This document shows, piece by piece, positions 1 through 6,154 of a DNA stretch of 6,154 bases. Source of the DNA: Fidelibacterota bacterium (GTDB taxonomy: Bacteria; Fidelibacterota; BS150m-G59). Each line of letters begins with the position of its first letter. Positions within the stretch are counted from its first letter, which is position 1. A program made the position numbers and the translations under genes. The stretch covers positions 1 through 6,154 of the forward strand of contig JADHUZ010000088.1 in the NCBI GenBank assembly GCA_016784265.1. The letters run 5' to 3'. The notes below the pieces were generated by a model, which was given only the letters and a program-made list of their open reading frames with translations, was not told the DNA's origin and ran no database searches.

Positions 1-430
1 TATCTTTTTGCCGAAAGAGAAGATAGAGTTTTCTTATCGTCAGTCATCTATTTTAGATATTATTGTCAGTGCTGAATTTCGATTTCACGAATCTGATTCT
101 GATGAAATTCGCAAGTCAATCGCAGAAATTTCTGCGAAACGAAAAGAACAACAGCCAATCAATTTTCGGAGTAGTGGCTGCATTTTTAAAAATCCGAATG
201 AAAAATCAGCAGGATGGCTAATTGATCAAGCAGGTCTGAAAGGAATGCAAATCGGTGATGCACAAATTTCGGAAAAACACGCGAATTTTTTCATAAATAC
301 GGGAGCATCTACGGCTCAGGATCTTTATCTGTTGATGCGCAAGGTACGCGAGATAGTTTATGAAAAATATAAAATATCGTTGATGCCAGAAGTTCAATTG
401 ATCGGTTTTGAGGAGGCATTTGATGAGTAA
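1..430 (+). CDS. murB: UDP-N-acetylmuramate dehydrogenase (UDP-N-acetylenolpyruvoylglucosamine reductase), C-terminal part
   Basis: MurB is a cytoplasmic flavoenzyme that uses NADPH to reduce UDP-GlcNAc-enolpyruvate to UDP-MurNAc in peptidoglycan precursor synthesis. Only the last ~142 codons are present; the frame (second base of the window) is open at the left edge, so the FAD-binding half lies outside. Visible is the MurB C-terminal domain: the substrate-site motif SSGCIFKNP (bases 170-196), then GWLIDQAGLKG, the ISEKHANFFIN segment, and the terminal MPEVQLIGF whose Glu matches the second catalytic residue. The residue that is the proton-donating Ser in E. coli-type MurB is a Cys here (codon 179-181). 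The shape is like the shorter type II enzymes such as that of Bacillus. The stop codon TAA overlaps the start of ftsQ by 8 bases, which implies translational coupling. The TTG at base 8 is an internal codon, not the start. Confidence 0.95.
   Translation, partial: IFLPKEKIEFSYRQSSILDIIVSAEFRFHESDSDEIRKSIAEISAKRKEQQPINFRSSGCIFKNPNEKSAGWLIDQAGLKGMQIGDAQISEKHANFFINTGASTAQDLYLLMRKVREIVYEKYKISLMPEVQLIGFEEAFDE
411..416 (+). promoter_or_regulatory. Shine-Dalgarno of ftsQ, inside the end of murB
   Basis: The perfect AGGAGG is followed by six bases and then ATG 423. It fixes the ftsQ start at 423 rather than at the upstream in-frame TTG at 408, which precedes the site. It lies within the last codons of murB, a usual arrangement for coupled translation. 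Confidence 0.85.
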
Positions 431-1172
431 ATCAATCAGAATACTGCTTCATGGAATTGTAGTTGTTTTTATTGTATTTTTTGTCGTTTTTGCATTTTGG
501 AATCGATACAACAAGGGTTTATTCCAAGTCAAAATGGAAAATGTTTTTGTTTCCGGAAATCATCTGCTTCAAGAAGATGAAATCCGTTCCAATTTGCCAC
601 TTTCGAGCGGAAGGTTTCCCTCGAGCATCGCGCTACCGTTGAATCATTGGAAAGAACAAATTTTGCAAAATCTATACGTTGAGGATGTTAGATTGCATGT
701 TCGCTATCCAAATTCCGTTGTGATTCAAATTACAGAACGAAAACCGATTGGAAGACTCGGGAACGGTAGCAGTTATTGGGTGGACTCGTCTTCCGTTATT
801 CTGCCGGAACGCCCGGTAAACGAATCTTCGCTTCATTTGCCGACAATTGTGTATCCTCAATCTTCGGTAAATCTAAATCCCGGGCAGGTGATCACGACGA
901 AATTATTTCGAGATTTATCTGGCATTTTGGGCGAATTGTCGGTTCATCATTCGGATGTTTTTAGACTTGTGAATCGAATCAAATCGGTTGATACAACGAC
1001 AGTTGAACTGTTTTTAGAAGAAGGGGCAAAAGCGATTATTACATTGAATAAAAAAGACCAATTGAAAAAATTGGATGCGTTTACGACTCAAATTACGGCG
1101 GTAAAACCACTCAAGAGAATCCGTTTAATTGATTTGCGTTTTGAACATCAAATTGTGATAAAAGAATTGTAA
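423..1172 (+). CDS. ftsQ: cell division protein FtsQ (DivIB family)
   Basis: FtsQ is a single-pass membrane protein of the divisome that, with FtsL and FtsB, links the cytoplasmic ring to septal peptidoglycan synthesis. The predicted protein has 249 residues. A short basic N-terminus (MSKSIR) is followed by one transmembrane helix at about 7-26. The POTRA domain is at about 35-105 (FQVKMENVFVSGNHLL, then YPNSVVIQITERKP) and the FtsQ beta domain follows to about 240, including the typical YWVDSSSVIL segment and the terminal IDLRFEHQIVIKE strand. Sequence conservation in this family is low, but topology, domain order and the position between murB and ftsA agree. The ATG was chosen for its AGGAGG site. 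The gene overlaps murB and ends 11 bp before ftsA, so all are probably on one transcript. Confidence 0.93.
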   Translation: MSKSIRILLHGIVVVFIVFFVVFAFWNRYNKGLFQVKMENVFVSGNHLLQEDEIRSNLPLSSGRFPSSIALPLNHWKEQILQNLYVEDVRLHVRYPNSVVIQITERKPIGRLGNGSSYWVDSSSVILPERPVNESSLHLPTIVYPQSSVNLNPGQVITTKLFRDLSGILGELSVHHSDVFRLVNRIKSVDTTTVELFLEEGAKAIITLNKKDQLKKLDAFTTQITAVKPLKRIRLIDLRFEHQIVIKEL

Positions 1173-1183
1173 AGGACAGAAGT

Positions 1184-2446
1184 ATGGTTCAAGAAAATAT
1201 CATGCTTTCAATTGATATCGGGACAACTAAAATCTGTGCTGTGATGGCGGAATACGACGAAAGTCGCAATTTTACGATCATTGGCGTTGGAGATAGCCAT
1301 TCTAAGGGTTTGCGTCGCGGTATGGTGGTTGATATTGATAAGACAATCAACTCGATCGAGTTGGCTGTGGAAGAATGTAAAAAAATGGCTGGCGTTGACG
1401 ATGTGGATGGTGTCATTGTGGGCATTGCTGGCGATCATATTCGCAGTTTGAACAGCCATGGTGTCATTGCTATCGGTCAGATTAGCGACGATTACATGGG
1501 TGAAACAGGCACGGTGAAAGGTGCTGATGTTGATCGTGTTTTAAATCGGGCGGAGACAATCACTTTGGCACCAGATCGACAGATTTTGCATGTGGAGCCG
1601 CAAGAATTTATCGTGGATGATCAAAGCGGTATTAAAGATCCAATTGGAATGGTTGCCAGAAGGTTGGAAGCAAAAGCGCATATTGTCCACGGCGCGTCAA
1701 CATCGGTGCAAAATTTGACAAATTGCATCAGAGGTTCGAACATGGAAGTCCAATCTATCGTGTTGGAATCGCTTGCCAGCTCGTTTGCTGTGTTGGATGA
1801 TGACGAAAGAGAATTGGGTGTTGCACTGGTTGATATTGGTGGCGGCACTTCCGATATTATCGTTTTCTTTCAAGGTGGAATCAAACACACTGGGATTGTT
1901 CCGCTTGGTGGCGACAGCATTACAAACGACATTGCGATCATTTTCAGAACATCAAGGGATATTGCAGAATCAATTAAGATTAAGCATGGATGTGCCAACG
2001 CAAGTATGGTTTCCAGAGAAGATATTTTTTCGATCGAAGGGATTGGCGGACGACCTCCAAAAGACGCAACGCGAGAAGAACTTGCTCGAGTCGTTCAACC
2101 GCGAATGAAGGAAATTCTCCATCATGTAAAAGGAGAAATTCATAAAAGCGATTGTTATGGACAACTCACGGGAGGTATTGTTCTGACTGGTGGTGGTTCG
2201 TTGCTTGAAGGATTGCAAGAACTTGCCGAAGAGATATTTGAGCTTCCTGTAAAGATTGGATATCCGAATGTGTTTGGTGGTTTGGCTGAGTCGGTTAACA
2301 ATCCGATTTATTCTACGGCGATTGGATTATTGAAATATGAACTGAAACTGGATAGGGCTCACGCTGTTCGGATTCGAGAAAAGAAAAGATTTTCGATAAG
2401 AAATATCATACAACCGATTATTGATTGGTTTGAGGAATTATTTTAA
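1184..2446 (+). CDS. ftsA: cell division protein FtsA
   Basis: FtsA is an actin-fold ATPase that polymerises on the inner face of the membrane, anchors FtsZ and recruits later division proteins. The 420-residue length is normal. Visible parts: phosphate-1 motif IDIGTTK at 10-16; the FtsA-specific 1C (SHS2) domain at about 85-165; phosphate-2 motif DIGGGTSD at 217-224; the IKIKHG segment at 264-269; the adenosine motif VLTGGGSLLEG at 333-343; and a C-terminal amphipathic membrane-targeting helix at about 404-420 (SIRNIIQPIIDWFEELF) after a basic linker. The AAAGGA site at 1171-1176 supports ATG 1184. No key residue is missing. It lies 11 bp after ftsQ and 32 bp before ftsZ, its direct partner. 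Confidence 0.98.
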   Translation: MVQENIMLSIDIGTTKICAVMAEYDESRNFTIIGVGDSHSKGLRRGMVVDIDKTINSIELAVEECKKMAGVDDVDGVIVGIAGDHIRSLNSHGVIAIGQISDDYMGETGTVKGADVDRVLNRAETITLAPDRQILHVEPQEFIVDDQSGIKDPIGMVARRLEAKAHIVHGASTSVQNLTNCIRGSNMEVQSIVLESLASSFAVLDDDERELGVALVDIGGGTSDIIVFFQGGIKHTGIVPLGGDSITNDIAIIFRTSRDIAESIKIKHGCANASMVSREDIFSIEGIGGRPPKDATREELARVVQPRMKEILHHVKGEIHKSDCYGQLTGGIVLTGGGSLLEGLQELAEEIFELPVKIGYPNVFGGLAESVNNPIYSTAIGLLKYELKLDRAHAVRIREKKRFSIRNIIQPIIDWFEELF

Positions 2447-2478
2447 TCAAAATAAAACAAACAAAGGAGTAGTTAATT

Positions 2479-3630
2479 ATGTTATTCGAAATAGATAGTT
2501 TTTCCCATTTGCGTGCGAAAATGAAAGTTATCGGTGTCGGAGGTGCTGGCGGAAATGCGATCAATCGTATGATTGAGTCTGGGCTGAGCGGCGTTGATTT
2601 TGTAGCCATCAATACTGATGCACAGGCGCTGGATGCCAATCAGGCGCAAACCAAATTGGCAATCGGTCACACTGGATTGGGCGCCGGCGCAAATACTGAA
2701 ACTGGCAGACAAGCGGCGGAAGATCACCGAGATGATATTCGGCAGATTTTGCAGGAAACGGATATGGTGTTCATCACTGCTGGAATGGGTGGCGGAACCG
2801 GTACAGGTGCATCGCCGATTATTGCGGAAATTGCTCGTGAAATTGGTGCATTGACGGTTGCGATTACAACGAAACCATTTCGATTTGAAGGTCGGCAACG
2901 GATGAATCGCGCCGAAGATGGCATCGAGACATTGAAGGATAAAGTAGATACCTTAATCACGATTCCCAACGAACGGTTGCTTTCAATTGTGAATCCTTCT
3001 ACGACGATGATGGAGGCGTTTTCTATTGCCGATAGCATCTTGCTTCAAGCGACTCGTGGAATTTCGGATTTGATCAATAATACAGGTGAAATCAATTTGG
3101 ATTTTGCCGACGTTCGAGCAATAATGGAAAACATGGGCGAAGCGATGATGGGCACAGGTGTTGCGACAGGGGAGGAGCGAGCAACGCTTGCCGCGCAAAT
3201 GGCGATTTCCTCACCGCTACTGGAAGAGGTTTCTATCAAAGGAGCAAAAGGCGTTTTAATCAATATCACTGCGAGTTCAGATTTGGCATTGCATGAAGTG
3301 AGCGAGGCAACCGATATTATTTATAAAGAGGTTGGTGATGAGGCAAATATCATTCTTGGCTCGGTAAGGGATGATAAGATGGATGACGAAATTCATGTTA
3401 CAGTGATTGCAACCGGATTTCAGCAACCGAAAAAATCGGTGGGCGGATTTTCACCGAGTTTCAAATCGAGCCCAAAAGCTCCTGATTTAGTTAAAGCGAC
3501 TCCATTGGAAATACCTGCTGTGCAGAGAGAAACGGAGTTTTCAGAGAGTCCTTCTTCCAACCAATCTAATGAACCAATGTTGACTTTTGGTGACGATACG
3601 GAAACTCCTGCAATTATCAGAATGGGATAA
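2479..3630 (+). CDS. ftsZ: cell division GTPase FtsZ
   Basis: FtsZ is the tubulin-like GTPase that forms the cytoplasmic Z ring. The 383-residue protein has the N-terminal GTP-binding domain with VGGAGGNAINRM (about 20-31), the tubulin signature GGGTGTG at 104-110, and PFRFEGRQR at 133-141. The T7 synergy loop is NLDFADV (206-212), where D208 and D211 supply the catalytic acids for the neighbouring subunit. The C-terminal domain runs to about 316 (TVIATGF), followed by a Ser/Pro/Lys-rich linker (about 317-370) and a terminal peptide TPAIIRMG that corresponds to the FtsA-binding tail. AAAGGAG at 2463-2469 supports ATG 2479. It is the last gene of the dcw operon here and is followed by a strong terminator. 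Confidence 0.99.
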   Translation: MLFEIDSFSHLRAKMKVIGVGGAGGNAINRMIESGLSGVDFVAINTDAQALDANQAQTKLAIGHTGLGAGANTETGRQAAEDHRDDIRQILQETDMVFITAGMGGGTGTGASPIIAEIAREIGALTVAITTKPFRFEGRQRMNRAEDGIETLKDKVDTLITIPNERLLSIVNPSTTMMEAFSIADSILLQATRGISDLINNTGEINLDFADVRAIMENMGEAMMGTGVATGEERATLAAQMAISSPLLEEVSIKGAKGVLINITASSDLALHEVSEATDIIYKEVGDEANIILGSVRDDKMDDEIHVTVIATGFQQPKKSVGGFSPSFKSSPKAPDLVKATPLEIPAVQRETEFSESPSSNQSNEPMLTFGDDTETPAIIRMG

Positions 3631-3659
3631 AAAACTCTGTAAATAGCACTTGTAACAAT

Positions 3660-3690
3660 AAAAAAAGGGCTGAAATTCAGCCCTTTTTTT
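3660..3690. terminator. bidirectional intrinsic terminator between ftsZ and rpmB
   Basis: The hairpin GGGCTGA-AAT-TCAGCCC (3667-3683) is flanked by seven A on the left and seven T on the right. It therefore gives a GC stem followed by a U tract on both strands. It lies 29 bp after the ftsZ stop and 21 bp after the rpmB stop on the other strand, so it can end both convergent transcripts. Confidence 0.95.
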
Positions 3691-3711
3691 ATTTTATAAC
3701 GATTGTGGTAG

Positions 3712-3948
3712 TTAAATTTTTTGTCCTGCGGCACGCATCTGAGCAACAACTGCTTCGATCCCGTTTTTGTTGATTGTTTTAATCGCTTTGGTGGATAATT
3801 TCAGTTTAATCCAGCGTTTTTCGGATTCCATCCAGAATCGTTTCACTTGAATATTCGGACTAAATGTACGTTTAGTCTTGCGATGCGAGTGGCTAACATT
3901 ATTTCCAGCCCGCGGACGTTTCCCCGTTACTTGACAAACTCTACTCAT
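3712..3948 (-). CDS. rpmB: 50S ribosomal protein L28
   Basis: L28 is a small basic protein of the large ribosomal subunit. The 78 residues begin [12 protein letters not shown] and include the conserved [13 protein letters not shown] (15-27), NIQVKRFW (32-39) and [15 protein letters not shown] (49-63) segments. Length and sequence closely follow the E. coli-type L28. There is only one Cys (C5), so the paired zinc-binding cysteines of some L28 forms are absent. The start has a strong GAGGAG nine bases upstream (plus-strand bases 3958-3963). It stands alone on the - strand, convergent with ftsZ and divergent from dus. The usual partner rpmG is not beside it in this window. Confidence 0.97.
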   Translation of the reverse strand: MSRVCQVTGKRPRAGNNVSHSHRKTKRTFSPNIQVKRFWMESEKRWIKLKLSTKAIKTINKNGIEAVVAQMRAAGQKI

Positions 3949-4102
3949 TTTCTATGTCTCCTCAAAAGATATTTATTTCGTAATTTTCAAGCGTGAAATT
4001 TACAGCAAATATCAATACTATCAAAACAATATTACAAACTATCCGTTTTGTGAGTTTTATGGATTCTAAATTTAATTTCAATAACTCGGTAACCAATATT
4101 TG
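3949..4102. other. divergent intergenic region, rpmB and dus promoters presumed
   Basis: This AT-rich stretch separates rpmB (-) from dus (+), so it should contain a promoter for each. I see no convincing -35/-10 pair of the E. coli type. On the - strand, TTTG (4035-4038) lies 21 bases before GATATTTG (4006-4013), one base off the Bacteroidota TTTG...TAnnTTTG pattern. That match is weak and only suggestive. No RNA fold, repeat or further gene was noticed. Confidence 0.4.
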
Positions 4103-5086
4103 ATGACGATGAAAATAGGCAATATTGAAATCAAGACGCCAATTTTTCTTGCGCCGATGTCGGGATATACGAATCAGCCTTTTCGCCGACTTTGTAAACA
4201 GTTTGGCGCTGGAGTGGTTTATACGGAATTTACGAATGCTATCGGCATCATCAGGGAAAATGATAAAACATTACGAACGCTATCTTTCACGGAAGAAGAG
4301 CGACCAATTGGCATTCAAATTTTTGGTAACGATGCCGATAATTTGGCTCGAAGTGCTTTGTATATTCAGGAAAATTTCTCGCCGGATTTCATTGATATAA
4401 ATTTTGGTTGTCCATCGCCAAAAGTAACAAAAAAAGGTGGAGGATCAGCGATTTTAAAAGACGTAAATAAGGTGAGAAAAATTATCGAAAAAGTCGTACA
4501 TGTCGTTGATTTGCCGGTTACCGTAAAAATGCGCAGTGGTTGGGATCACGATTCAATTGTTTATCGAGATGTTGCAATGGCGGTGGAATTTGCTGGTGTG
4601 AGGGCAGTTACTTTGCATCCACGAACGACAAAACAAATGTTCAAAGGCAAAGCCAACTGGGATCATATTGCGGAAATAAAAGAGCAATTGTCCATTCCCG
4701 TGATTGGAAACGGGGATATTCATTGCGCCGATGACATCCATAAAATGTTTGAACAAACGGGATGTGATGGCGTTATGATTGGACGGGCGGCGATCCGAAA
4801 GCCGTGGATATTTTCCGAATATCTTGCATCGTTGGGTAAAATGGAATGGAAATTGTCCACGAGAGAAGAAATATTTGCTATCATTCAACAACACATTGAA
4901 TACGCAAAAGAGCATCTTGGCGATCGAGTGGGCGGCAGAGCATTGAGACCGCACATTATTCATTATTTGAAAGGATTTCCGGGTGCTTCGGATTTTCGCA
5001 GAAAAATTTCTAAACTGCAAAATGCAAGCGAAATTGCGAAGTTTTTTCAAGATGTATCAAATTTCTTGGAAAATCGGGACAAATAA
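4103..5086 (+). CDS. dusB: tRNA-dihydrouridine synthase (DusB-like)
   Basis: Dus enzymes are FMN-dependent and reduce specific uridines in the tRNA D-loop to dihydrouridine with NADPH. Counting from ATG 4103 (327 residues), the TIM-barrel shows the FMN-binding APMSGYTNQPFR (18-28), the Q72 strand (IGIQIFG), and DINFGCPSPKVTKKGGGSA (98-116) with the catalytic Cys103. VKMRSGW (141-147, K142), LHPRT (171-175, H172), GNGDI (202-206) and the phosphate-binding IGRAA (226-230) follow. A helical C-terminal domain begins near 255. Length and motifs match the DusB/NifR3 group, though subfamily assignment from motifs alone is less certain. The start is ambiguous: TTG 4100, ATG 4103 and ATG 4109 are in frame and none has a clear Shine-Dalgarno. 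ATG 4109 (MKIGNIEI) aligns best with the E. coli DusB N-terminus. No terminator precedes the tRNA gene 26 bp downstream, so they may be co-transcribed. Confidence 0.93.
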   Translation: MTMKIGNIEIKTPIFLAPMSGYTNQPFRRLCKQFGAGVVYTEFTNAIGIIRENDKTLRTLSFTEEERPIGIQIFGNDADNLARSALYIQENFSPDFIDINFGCPSPKVTKKGGGSAILKDVNKVRKIIEKVVHVVDLPVTVKMRSGWDHDSIVYRDVAMAVEFAGVRAVTLHPRTTKQMFKGKANWDHIAEIKEQLSIPVIGNGDIHCADDIHKMFEQTGCDGVMIGRAAIRKPWIFSEYLASLGKMEWKLSTREEIFAIIQQHIEYAKEHLGDRVGGRALRPHIIHYLKGFPGASDFRRKISKLQNASEIAKFFQDVSNFLENRDK

Positions 5087-5112
5087 AGATAAATTACGAA
5101 CCCCGAAAACGA

Positions 5113-5185
<73 letters not shown>

Positions 5186-5189
5186 CGGT

Positions 5190-5215
5190 GGGAAGTAGTT
5201 GCTTCCTTTATTTTT
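5190..5215 (+). terminator. probable intrinsic terminator after tRNA-Ala
   Basis: The hairpin GGAAG-TAGTTG-CTTCC (5191-5206) is followed by TTTATTTTT (5207-5215), starting six bases after the tRNA end. The stem is short (5-6 bp with a possible T-G closing pair), so termination may be partial. It also lies just before the next gene's ribosome binding site, so read-through or attenuation into that gene is possible. Confidence 0.6.
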
Positions 5216-5221
5216 GTAATT

Positions 5222-5227
5222 AGGAGA
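5222..5227 (+). promoter_or_regulatory. Shine-Dalgarno supporting the GTG start at 5232
   Basis: AGGAGA lies four bases before GTG 5232. It is the only good ribosome binding site near the beginning of the frame that holds the in-frame TGA, and it shows that translation starts upstream of that TGA. ATG 5481, the first start after the TGA, has no comparably placed site. Confidence 0.7.
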
Positions 5228-5231
5228 AGTC

Positions 5232-6131
5232 GTGAAAATATTTCGAGTAGTTTTTATAATCTTCGGTGTTTTGTGGATTTTGTCTTGTTCTGGAAATCCA
5301 GTCGGCAATGCCATTTTGGTTTGCTCATCAAATCAGCATGGCGAAATTGATCCATGCGGCTGAAAGAGCAAACAACTTGGCGGTCTTGCCAGGAAATCAC
5401 AGTTAATCAGCACATTAAACGATAGCATCGCTCTGACTGTTTTTGTAGATGCGGGAAATCTATTTTTCTCGAGCAAAAGGATGCCGGATAATCTTATCGA
5501 GCAGGAAAAAATGAGAGCGGAACACATTCTGAAATCTTACAATCACATGAATTGCAATGCATTGAATATTTCTAATCAGGATTTAAAATATGGGTTGGAT
5601 TTTGTTCAAAATCTTCAAAAGCAGGCGGATTTCCCGTTTTTATCGGCAAATATCGTTGATGAGAGCGAAAAAGCAATTTTCCCATCACATGTTATCGTAG
5701 AAAAAAACGGGATTAAATTCGGAATCATCGGCACATCTTCGACGACAATTAAATTGAAAGATGGTTTAAAAGTTTTGGATCCATTTCCGATTATTTCCAA
5801 ATTAACGAAAAAATTGGGTTCCAAGGTTGATCTTATCGTATTGCTTGCGAATATCAATTACAACGAAGAAAACAAATATCTGAATGAGTTGGAAGATGTT
5901 GATATTATCGTCCAGAGTGGCGGGAAGAAAAAGAATCATTATGCTTTGACCGGCAAGGATGGAAAGCCTATTTTTGTTCAAATTGGTAGCCAAGGTAAGT
6001 ATGCGGCTCAATTAAATATTGATCGAAAATTTCCACAACTTTCGGATCGTCCGAAATTGCTTTATCAAATTGCACAATCAGAAAATCAATCGTGTTTGCG
6101 CCATATTCGCCTGATTCTTTTTTTTCTTTGA
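5232..6131 (+). CDS. candidate selenoprotein: lipoprotein with degenerate 5'-nucleotidase/metallophosphatase-like domain (in-frame TGA read as Sec at codon 44)
   Basis: GTG 5232 begins a frame open to 6131 except for one TGA at 5361-5363. Residues 1-19 form a lipoprotein signal (MKIFRVVFIIFGVLWILSC, Cys19 lipidated), so the product should be exported and anchored to a membrane. ILVCSSNQHGEIDPCG (28-43) resembles the first motif of 5'-nucleotidase-like proteins that carry a P-C-G-C sequence. Codon 44 (TGA) is at the second Cys, and KSKQLGGLARK (45-55) continues the family on the other side. Later blocks are VFVDAGNLFF (70-79), NISNQDLKYG (112-121), GIIGTSS (164-170), VLLANIN (203-209) and IFVQIGSQGKY (247-257). 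Most metal ligands of the active phosphatase fold are replaced (N34, N76, Q116, N207, G230), so phosphatase activity is doubtful. Selenocysteine insertion is inferred from the position, the open frame and the SECIS-like hairpin. The residues after about 264 look non-coding on this strand, so the printed end is probably not the true C-terminus. Confidence 0.75.
5361..5399 (+). promoter_or_regulatory. candidate bacterial SECIS element (selenocysteine insertion signal)
   Basis: Counting T of TGA as 1, CTTGGC (16-21) pairs with GCCAGG (28-33) around the loop GGTCTT (22-27). G23 and U24, which in E. coli fdhF contact SelB, fall at exactly the same distance here, and GGTCT at 22-26 is identical to the fdhF loop as I remember it. 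U17 can be bulged if C16 pairs with G32. The lower part is AT-rich and weakly paired, with TGA able to pair with TCA at 5397-5399. Spacing and loop are inspected by eye; no folding was run. Confidence 0.75.
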
Positions 6132-6153
6132 TAAAATCTTTCATCTGCGTTTC
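5968..6153 (-). other. antisense coding-like segment, open at the window edge
   Basis: The - strand is open from the right edge to a TAG at 5970-5968. Its first ~47 codons read ETQMKDFIKEKKESG, then ANTIDFLIVQFDKAISDDP and KVVEIFDQYL. This has purine-rich first codon positions and resembles the C-terminal block of 5'-nucleotidase-like proteins, where an 'IPDDPEV' type segment is common. The remaining codons up to the TAG are simply the reverse of the convincing + strand coding sequence. I therefore take only about 6025-6153 as plausibly - strand coding. It may be the displaced C-terminus of the selenoprotein gene, inverted by rearrangement or assembly, or the tail of a convergent gene. Confidence 0.45.
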
Positions 6154-6154
6154 G

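Noticed and set aside
408..422. TTG 408 as the ftsQ start
   Set aside because: The AGGAGG ribosome binding site at 411-416 lies downstream of it and is well placed for ATG 423.
2482..2898. 138-codon open frame on the - strand opposite ftsZ
   Set aside because: It lies inside the highly conserved GTPase domain of FtsZ. Its Cys/Arg/Ser-rich translation is typical of antisense reading.
3949..4102. Riboswitch or ribosomal-protein leader upstream of rpmB or dus
   Set aside because: The region is AT-rich and I found no stable stems or known leader motif by eye.
4553..5050. 165-codon open frame on the - strand opposite dus
   Set aside because: It is entirely antisense to a well-supported Dus protein, has no recognisable motif and shows a composition expected of a shadow frame.
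5232..5363. The TGA as an ordinary nonsense mutation making a pseudogene
   Set aside because: Not excluded, but the frame shows no other lesion over some 260 codons. The TGA sits exactly at a conserved Cys and is followed by a SECIS-like hairpin with the right loop and spacing, which decay would not produce.
5481..6131. ATG 5481 as the true start of the right-end gene
   Set aside because: It would begin inside the conserved domain, without a signal peptide or good ribosome binding site. The frame upstream to GTG 5232 is clearly coding and belongs to the same family on both sides of the TGA.

Overview
The window is an AT-rich bacterial segment that carries most of a division and cell-wall (dcw) cluster, then a small group of translation genes, then an unusual lipoprotein gene. 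The dcw order is murB (3' end only), ftsQ, ftsA, ftsZ, all on the + strand. The genes overlap or are separated by 11-32 bp, so they form one operon that ends at a strong hairpin terminator after ftsZ. FtsQ and FtsA indicate a walled, conventionally dividing bacterium. The E. coli-length L28 without paired zinc cysteines, and the general look of FtsQ, FtsA and FtsZ, suggest a Gram-negative lineage near the Bacteroidota/FCB superphylum. That placement is inference from remembered family features, not a tree.

After the shared bidirectional terminator, rpmB (L28) lies on the - strand. An approximately 150 bp divergent intergenic region separates it from a + strand tRNA-dihydrouridine synthase (dus). 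Closely downstream of dus is a tRNA-Ala(GGC) gene with no encoded CCA, followed by a short hairpin and T-rich tract that looks like a terminator.

The most interesting part is the right end (5232 onward). A GTG-started reading frame with a good Shine-Dalgarno encodes a lipoprotein signal peptide and then the start of a 5'-nucleotidase/metallophosphatase-like protein. Codon 44 of this frame is TGA, and the same frame stays open for more than 200 further codons that continue the same family. The TGA sits at the second Cys of a P-C-G-C motif, giving P-C-G-Sec. Directly after it lies a hairpin (C16-G33, counting the T of TGA as 1) whose loop and spacing match the E. coli fdhF SECIS as I remember it, including G23, U24 and a possible bulged U17. 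I read this as a selenoprotein gene that conventional annotation would start too late, at ATG 5481. The protein has also lost most metal ligands of the phosphatase fold, so a redox role is more likely than phosphatase activity.

In the last roughly 130 bases the coding signal switches to the opposite strand. The - strand there encodes what looks like the C-terminal part of the same family, so the end of the window may carry an inversion or a chimeric assembly join. The true C-terminus of the selenoprotein is therefore not reliably seen.
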